Below, piece after piece: positions 1 to 9,554 of a stretch of DNA of 64,000 bases; within the stretch, counting starts at the first letter, position 1; each line of letters starts with the position of its first letter. Under the pieces are notes generated by a model that was not told the DNA's origin, searched no databases, and saw only the letters and a program-made list of their open reading frames with translations. The translations under genes and the position numbers were made by a program. The stretch covers positions 1 to 64,000 of the forward strand of contig CANSDP010000004.1 of assembly GCA_947645675.1 (NCBI GenBank). Direction: 5' to 3'. This stretch comes from an uncultured Bacillota bacterium. Lineage in GTDB: Bacteria > Bacillota > Clostridia > Oscillospirales > Oscillospiraceae.

Positions 1-243
1 CAATTTCGCATAGGCTGTTGTGAAAGGCTGGGTGATGTTATTTGCAGACACAGGAGCTATGCAAAAGTATTTTCAAAGACGGAACCACAGAAACCACCCG
101 TGAAAATTTCACGCACAAGCTGACTGAGCTAATCAATCAGCTGGAAAAAAGAAAACAGACCATCGAGCAAAAATAATGTGACAAGCTGTTTCCTCTGTGT
201 TATACTGTAAGCAGGAAACAGCTTGTCCTATCTCTGAGGAGAT

Positions 244-1803
244 ATGACTATGAAAGCAGCAATTTACTGCCGTTTATCCGAGGAAGATAGAAACAAGCAA
301 TTTGAAACCGACGACAGCAACAGCATTCAGAACCAAAAGGCTATGCTGTTGCAATATGCGATGGAACAGGGGTGGGAAGTTTATAACCTTTACAGTGATG
401 ATGATTACACAGGTTCAGACCGCAGACGGCCCGAATTTAACCGCTTGCTGGAGGACGCCAAGGCTCACCGCTTTGACATCGTTCTCTGCAAGACACAATC
501 CCGTTTTACCCGTGAGCTGGAGCTGGTAGAAAAGTACATCCACGGCCTCTTCCCTATTTGGGGCATCCGCTTTGTCAGCATCGTGGACAACGCCGACACC
601 GCCAACAAGGGCAATAAGAAGTCCCGGCAGATCAACGGGCTGGTGAACGAGTGGTATCTGGAGGATATGTCGGAGAACATCCGCAGCGTCCTTACCAACC
701 GGCGGCAAAATGGTTTTCACATTGGGGCCTTTGCCCTTTACGGCTACAAAAAAGACCCCGACCAGAAAGGCCATCTGCTCATTGATGAGGAAGCCGCCGC
801 CGTTGTCCGGGAGGTGTTTACCCTCTTTTCTCAGGGCTACGGTAAGACAGCCATCGCCCGGATGCTCAACGACCGTGGCATCCCCAATCCCACCGAGTAC
901 AAGCGACTCCACGGCCTGCGCTACCAGCAGCCCAAGCGTAAAAACAGCACTCTCTGGAAGTATTTTGCTATCTCCGATATGCTCACCAACGAGATTTATA
1001 TTGGCAACATGGTGCAAGGCAAATATGGCAGCGTGTCCTACAAGACCAAGCAAAACAAGCCCCGCCCCCAAAGTGAGTGGTATCGTGTAGAGGGAACCCA
1101 TGAGGCCATCATCGACCGCCCCCTCTGGAACCGGGTTCAGTCCATGGTTGCGGAACGGGCCAAGCCTTTCGATTGCGGTACTGTGGGGCTATTCGCCCGG
1201 AAAGCGATCTGCGCCAACTGCGGCTACACCATGCGTTCCTCCAAAAATCGCGGGCGGCATTACCTCCAATGCTCCAACCGCCATGTGGCAAAGGACGCCT
1301 GTATCGGCTCCTTCATTTCGGTGGAAAAGCTGGAGCGGATGGTCATTGACGAGCTGAACCGACTGGCGGCGGCATATTTGGACAAGGACGAGCTGGAGCG
1401 GAATATTGAGTTTTGCGAAAATCTGCAAGGGCAGAAAAAGCAGCTTCTGGACACCCTCGCCGCCTATGAGAAACGAATTGCCGAGTACACCAAGGGTCTG
1501 CGGGATTTATATATGGATAAGGTCAAGGGCCTGCTCAATGACAGCGACTTCTCCGCCCTCTCCAAAGAGTTTTCCTCCGAGAAGTCCCGGCTGGAGCGTG
1601 TCCTGCTGGACAGTCAGCGGCAGCTTGCTGAGCTGGAGGACAGAATTGCCGTTGGAGACAACCGAAAGGCCTTAGTGGAGCGGTATGTAAACCTGGAACA
1701 CTTGACACGGGAAATCGTAGAAATCCTCATCGACCACATCACTGTAGGCAAGCGCGTCCCCAAAACGAAGGATGTTCCCATTGAGATACACTGGAACTTT
1801 TAG
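244..1803 (+). CDS. Large serine recombinase (resolvase + recombinase + zinc-ribbon domains)
   Basis: 519 aa; N-term AAIYCRLSEEDR...SIQNQKAML, YSDDDYTGSDRRRPEFNRLLEDA, zinc ribbon CANCGY...C..CxxSFISVEKLE, coiled-coil C-terminus. Confidence 0.93.
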   Translation: MTMKAAIYCRLSEEDRNKQFETDDSNSIQNQKAMLLQYAMEQGWEVYNLYSDDDYTGSDRRRPEFNRLLEDAKAHRFDIVLCKTQSRFTRELELVEKYIHGLFPIWGIRFVSIVDNADTANKGNKKSRQINGLVNEWYLEDMSENIRSVLTNRRQNGFHIGAFALYGYKKDPDQKGHLLIDEEAAAVVREVFTLFSQGYGKTAIARMLNDRGIPNPTEYKRLHGLRYQQPKRKNSTLWKYFAISDMLTNEIYIGNMVQGKYGSVSYKTKQNKPRPQSEWYRVEGTHEAIIDRPLWNRVQSMVAERAKPFDCGTVGLFARKAICANCGYTMRSSKNRGRHYLQCSNRHVAKDACIGSFISVEKLERMVIDELNRLAAAYLDKDELERNIEFCENLQGQKKQLLDTLAAYEKRIAEYTKGLRDLYMDKVKGLLNDSDFSALSKEFSSEKSRLERVLLDSQRQLAELEDRIAVGDNRKALVERYVNLEHLTREIVEILIDHITVGKRVPKTKDVPIEIHWNF

Positions 1804-1823
1804 CCACAGGTTGCACTTTCGTG

Positions 1824-1965
1824 ATTGCACCAGAGCAGAAGGCCCGCCTAACCTATGACAACATCCTGCGCTTGTCTGACGATCCGGATGTGAACAACGT
1901 CATCCGCTTCCTGCGGGAGCGGGAGATCGTCCATTTCCAGCGGTTCGGCGAACCATTACAAACAG
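1824..1965 (+). pseudogene. Fragment of manganese catalase / CotJC-like spore coat protein
   Basis: Translation APEQKARLTYDNILRLSDDPDVNNVIRFLREREIVHFQRFGEPLQ resembles the C-terminal half of CotJC/Mn-catalase; no N-terminus in the window. Confidence 0.65.
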
Positions 1966-1984
1966 AAGCGAATGGATTTGCGAT

Positions 1985-3508
1985 TTATATTTTCCAGTTT
2001 ATTTTGATTTTTTCCTGTGAAGCATAAATACTTTCTATCAGGCTGTCCACAACGGTTAGCTTGTCGCCCATGGAGATTTCTTCCCAATTATCCAGGTATC
2101 CTGTGATTTTCTCCAGACTATATCCTTTACCCTCTGTGAGCCGTACGATTTCAGCATACAGCTCCTTTTTTTCAGCATCCAAGACAGTTACACGGTTGTT
2201 GATGTAATCCATAACAGCTTCGTTAGCCAGCGGAATTTTATCCAGTAATGAGTCGATTTCCTGGTCAATCACTTCTATCCGGGTTTTCAGCTTGATTGTC
2301 TGTAGGTCACAGCTCTCCTGCTTCTGCTTGGTCAGTGTGTTAAACTCGGCCAGTTTCTTCCTCATTTCCTCAAACACGATTTCATCCACAAGATCCGCAT
2401 CCAGAGAACCAAAGTTACAGCCACCGGTATTGTACTTATTATTGCAAAGATAATAGCGGTTGTCAGCCTTTGTTTTGCAGTGATACACCTTTGCGGAGAG
2501 TGCATACCCACAGTGAGCACATTTGACCTTGCCCGCCAGCCATGTCGCTTTGGCCTTGATTGGTTTTGCTGCCCTGGTGTTGCTTAAACATTTACTGCGG
2601 CATTTGATCCAGATATCGGAGGGAATTAACCCCTCATGGGGAGCCAGCACCAGAGTATGTCCCTTTAAGGATACCGTCTTGCGTTTTCCCTCGTTTCCGG
2701 AGTAGAGATAGGCGCCGTTCGTTCCAATAAAGTCCTCTGGCCGGTTTTCGATGATGGTTCCCTGAGCCTTATAGAATTCATAGAGGCGGTAGTCCGCCCG
2801 GACATAGACTGGATTGACAACCAAATCACGGATACGGCTGCGGGAAAACGGCTCCCCATTCCGCTTTTTGACCTGCCGCTCATCCAGCCAGCGCACAATA
2901 TCACCAAATGAGGTCTGAGGCTGAGCGTACATGGAAAAAATCTGTTCTATGATTGCAGTTTCTTTCGGTACTGGCTCATACATTTTGGTTCGTATTCCAT
3001 CTATGACTGTTTCTTTTAAGCGAAACCCATATGGCACCTTACCTCCCATGTAAAAGCCCCGCTTACTGCGAGAACTGTAGGCATCAATGACTCGCTGTTG
3101 GATGGTTTCTCGCTCCAGCTGAGCAAAAATCATCACGATCATCAGCATAGCTTTGCCAATGGGCGTACCTGTGTCGAATTTCTCCATAGTGCTGACAAAA
3201 TCCACTCCATGCTTCTGGAACACGTCGATGACGCTGGCAAAGTCCAAGACAGAACGACTAATCCGATCCAGACGATACACAATCACCCGACGGATTTTTC
3301 CGGCTGTAATGTCAGCCATCATCTCTTGAAACGCTGGCCGGTCTGTATTCTTTCCGCTGTAACCTTTATCTGTATATACCTTGATATCTTCCCCTATCAC
3401 TTCCCTCTTGCAAAATTCGACCTGGCTTTCCACAGATATACTGTCAACCCGGTCCACTGATTGCCTTGTATAGATTGCGTCGATAAGGTCCACTCCCCTT
3501 CTTCGCAA
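1985..3508 (-). CDS. Large serine recombinase (site-specific recombinase)
   Basis: 507 aa; AIYTRQSVDRVDSISVESQVEFCK, YTDKGYSGKNTDRPAFQEMM, VYRLDRISRSVLDFA, zinc ribbon CAHCGYAL. Confidence 0.93.
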   Translation of the reverse strand: MRRRGVDLIDAIYTRQSVDRVDSISVESQVEFCKREVIGEDIKVYTDKGYSGKNTDRPAFQEMMADITAGKIRRVIVYRLDRISRSVLDFASVIDVFQKHGVDFVSTMEKFDTGTPIGKAMLMIVMIFAQLERETIQQRVIDAYSSRSKRGFYMGGKVPYGFRLKETVIDGIRTKMYEPVPKETAIIEQIFSMYAQPQTSFGDIVRWLDERQVKKRNGEPFSRSRIRDLVVNPVYVRADYRLYEFYKAQGTIIENRPEDFIGTNGAYLYSGNEGKRKTVSLKGHTLVLAPHEGLIPSDIWIKCRSKCLSNTRAAKPIKAKATWLAGKVKCAHCGYALSAKVYHCKTKADNRYYLCNNKYNTGGCNFGSLDADLVDEIVFEEMRKKLAEFNTLTKQKQESCDLQTIKLKTRIEVIDQEIDSLLDKIPLANEAVMDYINNRVTVLDAEKKELYAEIVRLTEGKGYSLEKITGYLDNWEEISMGDKLTVVDSLIESIYASQEKIKINWKI

Positions 3509-3561
3509 AAAGAAGCGGAGCTGCTAACCCCTATATTATAAGGGTGCAACTCCGACAACTC

Positions 3562-3759
3562 CTAACTTGACACATATTTACAGAAAATATCATAAAGCCG
3601 TTCTTCGATAGCTTTTTTAACGGCCTCCCGTTCCTCCCGACGATATACCGGTGTCGCGTTCTCCACCAAGATGGTCCGGCTGTGATAACACCGTTCGTGG
3701 GCTTCTGTACAATATGCGGTTGCCATAGGTGCCCACCACCTTCTTTTTGCGATACTCAA
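3562..3759 (-). CDS. Small recombinase-associated hypothetical protein (possibly N-terminally frameshifted)
   Basis: 65-aa ORF ending REEREAVKKAIEERLYDIFCKYVSS, just upstream of the minus-strand recombinase; resembles small ORFs seen next to such recombinases. Confidence 0.45.
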   Translation of the reverse strand: MSIAKRRWWAPMATAYCTEAHERCYHSRTILVENATPVYRREEREAVKKAIEERLYDIFCKYVSS

Positions 3760-3875
3760 GCTGTACTTTCATCATCATCTCTCAGCTTTCTGAATCAAAA
3801 TATTCGTGGCAACTTGTCCACTATTCCAACTCATTGTTCAAATATTTGTTTCATCAAACAGGTATCCCTGAAAAA

Positions 3876-3995
3876 CTATCCCGTCATGGAGCATAAACCG
3901 CTGATCAGGTTAGCATCCGGGCGTTGGGTTGCCAAGATCAAGTGAATGCCGAATACCCGGCCCAATCTGGCTATGGCCGCCAGCCGGCTTTCAAG
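3876..3995 (-). pseudogene. Remnant of FtsK/SpoIIIE-type DNA translocase of a conjugative element
   Basis: RLAAIARLGRVFGIHLILATQRPDANLISG matches the conserved FtsK/SpoIIIE ATPase motif region; truncated on both sides. Confidence 0.55.
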
Positions 3996-4259
3996 CAGGA
4001 GGAAACCGGCGTTTGACAGTTCCAAACCGCATCGGAGAATGTGAGTACAGAAAAATGTGCGTATATTTGTCGCGGCATTGGCCAATTACCGCTGAAACAG
4101 AAAGAGTGCAACATCTCAATGAGTTGCACTCTCTCAAAATCATAGCGTTCTATGCTATACATGTTTTGATTTCTGGAAAAGGGCATAATCCCCCCCATTC
4201 CCCTAAACTTCCTTCGTATCATCATATTTGACTTTGTCGATTTTCGCTTACACAAGATT

Positions 4260-5534
4260 TTACGGAGTGCCAGTCTGAACATTAAGTTGATTGATTATTA
4301 CCTTTTCTGATGAAAAATTGCATAATCCAAAATAATAAATTCCGTCATCTGGCGCTGTATATGAAAAGTTAAAATTATCCCCTTTGCATGATATTGAATG
4401 ATATGCATCACAATATCCATTGCGAATTGGATAAAAGCGAACTTTTACCCCTCCATTTTTTTGATAAAAATCTGAGAGATTATCCATATCTACACTAAAA
4501 GTACAGATTATCTCATCACCTTGTTGCAACTCCCATCCATTTTCGGATAATGTACTTAATAAAGCAAAACAACCATTAGACAAAAAAATGTCGGGATAAA
4601 TAAAATTGAAGCTCTTCTGATCAGTTGCGACAAGCAGCATCGACGTAGTGTCGGAGGACCAAGCGGTATTTTCAAATAATCCGCCATCACGAATGATTTG
4701 ATTTACCAATTCCGGCGTGCCATTCGATATCTCAACATAATTTCCTGATAGCCCTGCTTCTGGCTTGGCTGCTGCTCTATAATTTTCAGTAGTTATCACT
4801 CCAATCCCGACTAAAGGGGTAACAATCAGCAATGACAAGATAAGCAAATGAAGAGGGTAATACACATAAAAAAAGTATTTTAGATGCACTCCTCTTTTTC
4901 CATTATACAAATATATCGGCACAAGCGCCAGATTTGAACAGAGTTGAATAATATGAGTGTTTGCTATCGTTAGACCCAGAATACATATTAGAAATGTGAA
5001 TGATTTCAATTTTGGTTTTTCCCTAAATAAGTAGAACGAGCTAATCATCGCAATTCCAAATATATTATAATCAGCTTGTATAAGATATGATATACCTGCT
5101 ATAAAAGCAACCACGAGAAAAAGGAAAATGCAATACAAGCAGGGAAATCGAAAATATTTTTTTAAGCTGTGAGCAGCGATATCAGCAATTATAAGAAATG
5201 ATAATCCGCAACACAACGTAAAGAAGATATTCTGATTTCCCCAATAGGGAATTTGACGATAGAATGTCCAATCATATATCGGTTCACTTACCACCGCCAT
5301 AATGCTCATTCTTAAAAGATATAATTTTTTGGATTTTGTGTGTTTAAAACCTTCCACAAGGAGAAAACAATACAAGGGAAATGCGATTCTGCCAATACTG
5401 CGGAAAATGATTGACAAATTTCCAGACAAAAGAACAGCGCCAACATGATCAAGGGTCATACAGGTCAGTGCTACACATTTTAAAGTAAAATTCGACATTT
5501 TCTCACATATTCCATTAAGTTGACGGCAGTGCAT
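4260..5534 (-). CDS. TraX family protein with C-terminal extracytoplasmic extension
   Basis: 424 aa; MTLDHVGAVLL, RSIGRIAFPLYCFLLVEGFKHT, SEPIYDWTFY are TraX-like; last ~160 aa are non-membrane. Confidence 0.8.
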   Translation of the reverse strand: MHCRQLNGICEKMSNFTLKCVALTCMTLDHVGAVLLSGNLSIIFRSIGRIAFPLYCFLLVEGFKHTKSKKLYLLRMSIMAVVSEPIYDWTFYRQIPYWGNQNIFFTLCCGLSFLIIADIAAHSLKKYFRFPCLYCIFLFLVVAFIAGISYLIQADYNIFGIAMISSFYLFREKPKLKSFTFLICILGLTIANTHIIQLCSNLALVPIYLYNGKRGVHLKYFFYVYYPLHLLILSLLIVTPLVGIGVITTENYRAAAKPEAGLSGNYVEISNGTPELVNQIIRDGGLFENTAWSSDTTSMLLVATDQKSFNFIYPDIFLSNGCFALLSTLSENGWELQQGDEIICTFSVDMDNLSDFYQKNGGVKVRFYPIRNGYCDAYHSISCKGDNFNFSYTAPDDGIYYFGLCNFSSEKVIINQLNVQTGTP

Positions 5535-5766
5535 AATACTCCTCCAAATTCGGAATTTGTCACTCTGATTTCAACATAGGAAATGCTGCGGTTCAATTCT
5601 CGATTAGTGAAAGTGCCCATGTAAAAATACAGCAACACAAAAGGTAACTATGGGATATGTTAAGGATAACACGTTGCCTATACATTGTCCGGAAAAAACC
5701 TATCAATCAGTCGATATATACTTGTCGTTAAGGGCTATTTTCTGTGGTTTTAATCTAGCTTTCTAG

Positions 5767-8700
5767 TTTTAATTCATACTCCCCACACGGGGCGACCCGC
5801 CACCACTGGCTAGTTAAGTACGCTTTAAAATTTCAATCCACGCCCCCCTCGCGGGGGGCGACTCCAACATATTCCAGCGGAATACTTTGTCGTCTGAAAT
5901 TTCAATCCACGCCCCCCTCGCGGGGGGCGACGTAGCTAGGGGGTGGAGATGTGAATCAGCTTAAATTTCAATCCACGCCCCCCTCGCGGGGGGCGACAGG
6001 CGTAAATATGGAGACTGCCAGCGGCAGGACGGATTTCAATCCACGCCCCCCTCGCGGGGGGCGACTGGGCGTGCTGTCCATAAACGATGCAAAGGCGCTA
6101 TTTCAATCCACGCCCCCCTCGCGGGGGGCGACATTTCCGTTTCGCTTCCCGGCTCGATAATTCATAAATTTCAATCCACGCCCCCCTCGCGGGGGGCGAC
6201 GACCCGGGCCCAGTTGGCCCCGCTGGCCTGGATAATTTCAATCCACGCCCCCCTCGCGGGGGGCGACTAACGAGGGGCTGGCTTACCTTTGGAGTAAAAT
6301 ATTTCAATCCACGCCCCCCTCGCGGGGGGCGACCGGATTCCAGAGCCTGTGGAGGCTATAACAAATACTATTTCAATCCACGCCCCCCTCGCGGGGGGCG
6401 ACTAACGAGGGGCTGGCTTACCTTTGGAGTAAAATATTTCAATCCACGCCCCCCTCGCGGGGGGCGACCGGATTCCAGAGCCTGTGGAGGCTATAACAAA
6501 TACTATTTCAATCCACGCCCCCCTCGCGGGGGGCGACGCTGTCCCGCTCCGCAAGGCGGTTCTAATTCCGTATTTCAATCCACGCCCCCCTCGCGGGGGG
6601 CGACCCGATAGCACAGCATTTCACGCCTAAAATGGTAATTTCAATCCACGCCCCCCTCGCGGGGGGCGACGGGCGGAACTTTACCAGCGCTATTTTGTAG
6701 TTCTGATTTCAATCCACGCCCCCCTCGCGGGGGGCGACCCCACCAAAAGGGGGTGCGATAATGGAGACAGCATTTCAATCCACGCCCCCCTCGCGGGGGG
6801 CGACGTCGATAGACGGTTTCCTGATACCTGGCAGGGTGGATTTCAATCCACGCCCCCCTCGCGGGGGGCGACGGGCGTTATATGGATGATTTTTATATTA
6901 TCCATATTTCAATCCACGCCCCCCTCGCGGGGGGCGACCATGCCGCCCCCTCCAGCTCCTGGTGGAGCTTCAATTTCAATCCACGCCCCCCTCGCGGGGG
7001 GCGACTTGCCGCTTGCGGGACATTGACGCAAAAATCACAGTATTTCAATCCACGCCCCCCTCGCGGGGGGCGACGCAGGGCATGCTGCAAGGCATGAGCC
7101 CCATGCAATTTCAATCCACGCCCCCCTCGCGGGGGGCGACCTCCACCCACCAGGCACAGGTGGAGCCGTCGTCCACATTTCAATCCACGCCCCCCTCGCG
7201 GGGGGCGACTAGCGCCAATCCCGCCCCTGCCTATGACAATACTATTTCAATCCACGCCCCCCTCGCGGGGGGCGACGCGCCTTTCCCTCCGTTGCCACCG
7301 CGACTACCCATTTCAATCCACGCCCCCCTCGCGGGGGGCGACGTTGGAAACATCAGCGTGCAGACCATTTACAGCGACATTTCAATCCACGCCCCCCTCG
7401 CGGGGGGCGACGGGCTACCCTGGCCGAGTGCCACACTTGGCTGCTATTTCAATCCACGCCCCCCTCGCGGGGGGCGACGCGACCTGACCAGTTTGTACCG
7501 TTACAAGGGCAGCGTATTTCAATCCACGCCCCCCTCGCGGGGGGCGACGGAGACTGGCGACGCCGCCAAGAAAGCGGAAAAGATTTCAATCCACGCCCCC
7601 CTCGCGGGGGGCGACGGGCAATGATATCTCCTATGGGCTTATGGGCCTATTTCAATCCACGCCCCCCTCGCGGGGGGCGACTACAATGTCCTTTGTTCGG
7701 ACGCCGGAGGAGGTGTATTTCAATCCACGCCCCCCTCGCGGGGGGCGACTAGAGCAAGCAAGGCTGTTATTACCGATGTGATAGATTTCAATCCACGCCC
7801 CCCTCGCGGGGGGCGACCGTGGGGCAGTAGGCCGTCTTGCCTCCGCCGTAATTTCAATCCACGCCCCCCTCGCGGGGGGCGACAGGGGGTGCGGTGTCTG
7901 GCGGATTGGGACGCCATAATTTCAATCCACGCCCCCCTCGCGGGGGGCGACTGACACTGAGGACGATCATCAGCCCATCCAGTCTATTTCAATCCACGCC
8001 CCCCTCGCGGGGGGCGACCGGCTACTTTGCGGACAATTAAATTTTCTCTTGGATTTCAATCCACGCCCCCCTCGCGGGGGGCGACACTTATAGCACAGTA
8101 TATAGATGGGGAAATGGGAATTTCAATCCACGCCCCCCTCGCGGGGGGCGACTTTTCCCGCAGCTCCCGGATACTCCCTGCCCCGTAATTTCAATCCACG
8201 CCCCCCTCGCGGGGGGCGACCCGGCTTCAACTGCACCGCCGCGCCGTCCCCGGTTATTTCAATCCACGCCCCCCTCGCGGGGGGCGACGGCAGAGGGGTC
8301 TTTCCCATCTACTGCCCTCAGATTTCAATCCACGCCCCCCTCGCGGGGGGCGACGCGGGACATAGCCTTTCCGTTCTTCCCTTCCGTATTTCAATCCACG
8401 CCCCCCTCGCGGGGGGCGACGCGCCGCTTTGGCGTGACTCAGGCTGTCAGTATCATTTCAATCCACGCCCCCCTCGCGGGGGGCGACGTTGAGCATTAGA
8501 ATTCCTCTCCTCTCACGGGGAATTTCAATCCACGCCCCCCTCGCGGGGGGCGACTGATGTACGCTCGGTGTAGTCAAAAATCCGAAGCGATTTCAATCCA
8601 CGCCCCCCTCGCGGGGGGCGACTTGCTTGCTCCTCAGTGCTGACCCGGACATACAAATTTCAATCCACGCCCCCCTCGCGGGGGGCGACCATGACCCTGC

Positions 8701-9091
8701 CCCCAATGTCACGCCGGTGGAAATATTTCAATCCACGCCCCCCTCGCGGGGGGCGACGAACACGCCCTTGATTCCTTCCCAGACGCCGGAATTTCAATCC
8801 ACGCCCCCCTCGCGGGGGGCGACCGGAGAATCGGATGCGGACGATAAATCCGGTGGAATTTCAATCCACGCCCCCCTCGCGGGGGGCGACGGGATACCAA
8901 ATTCCCATGGAAGGAGCGCAAGATATTTCAATCCACGCCCCCCTCGCGGGGGGCGACGGCGCTGGGTCTCGCAGCAGCACTGCTGATTCTGATTTCAATC
9001 CACGCCCCCCTCGCGGGGGGCGACCATGAAGGACGCAAAAGAGCAGTATCTTGAGAGTATTTCAATCCACGCCCCCCTCGCGGGGGGCGAC
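5767..9091 (-). CRISPR. Type I-C CRISPR array, about 49 identical 33-nt repeats plus one degenerate leader-distal repeat
   Basis: Repeat on minus strand GTCGCCCCCCGCGAGGGGGGCGTGGATTGAAAT; spacers 33-37 nt; first intact repeat 5830-5862, last 9059-9091; degenerate copy ~5767-5796; orientation matches the canonical I-C repeat and the adjacent cas operon. Confidence 0.98.
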
Positions 9092-9259
9092 AGCAAAAAT
9101 CGCCAAATAATATGACTGTTTTTGCAAAAAACAAACGGTTTTCACAAATACTGTCCTGAAGTTATTCCTAGCAATGAATTTGCTGTGTATTTTCCTAAAA
9201 ATAACTTAAAAAAATTGGTGCGAAGCTACCGCACTTTTCTGTTTACTTGACCCTCGCAC
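9092..9259 (-). promoter_or_regulatory. CRISPR leader
   Basis: AT-rich ~170 bp between cas2 and the cas-proximal repeat, in contrast to GC-rich flanks. Confidence 0.7.
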
Positions 9260-9550
9260 CTAAAGCATCAGGACATCTTCAGGACTGTAAGATGCCTTCG
9301 CACCAAAATGCTCGATCTTGTTTTCGTAGCGGTTTCCCAAGTAATAAAACCGAAGGCTGTCTTTCTCGGAATCCATGATTTTACACAGCTTTGCCTGCAA
9401 TATGCGGCACTGTGCCGTGTCCAGCAGGCACTCAAAGACAGAGTTTTGCACACGCTGGCCATAGTTGACACACTGCTTTGCGATCTGCCGCAGACGCTTA
9501 CGACCGGCAGCATCTTCCGTATTCACGTCGTAGGTGATTAAAACCAGCAT
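9260..9550 (-). CDS. cas2: CRISPR-associated endonuclease Cas2
   Basis: 96 aa; MLVLITYDVNTEDAAGRKRLRQIAKQCVNYGQRVQNSVFEC. Confidence 0.97.
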   Translation of the reverse strand: MLVLITYDVNTEDAAGRKRLRQIAKQCVNYGQRVQNSVFECLLDTAQCRILQAKLCKIMDSEKDSLRFYYLGNRYENKIEHFGAKASYSPEDVLML

Positions 9551-9554
9551 CTGA

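Noticed and set aside
1-176. Possible small gene ending EFTHKLTELINQLEKRKQTIEQK-like before the first recombinase
   Set aside because: The frame has two stops shortly upstream and no confident start; too short to name.
5797-9058. Possible self-targeting spacers
   Set aside because: I could not match any spacer by eye to the rest of the window, and a genome-wide search was not possible.
5951-9134. ORFs within the array (FQSTPPSRGAT, FNPRPPRGGR, ISIHAPLAGGD, SPPARGAWIEI repeats) resembling repeat proteins
   Set aside because: They are translations of the CRISPR repeat in different frames, a known annotation artefact.
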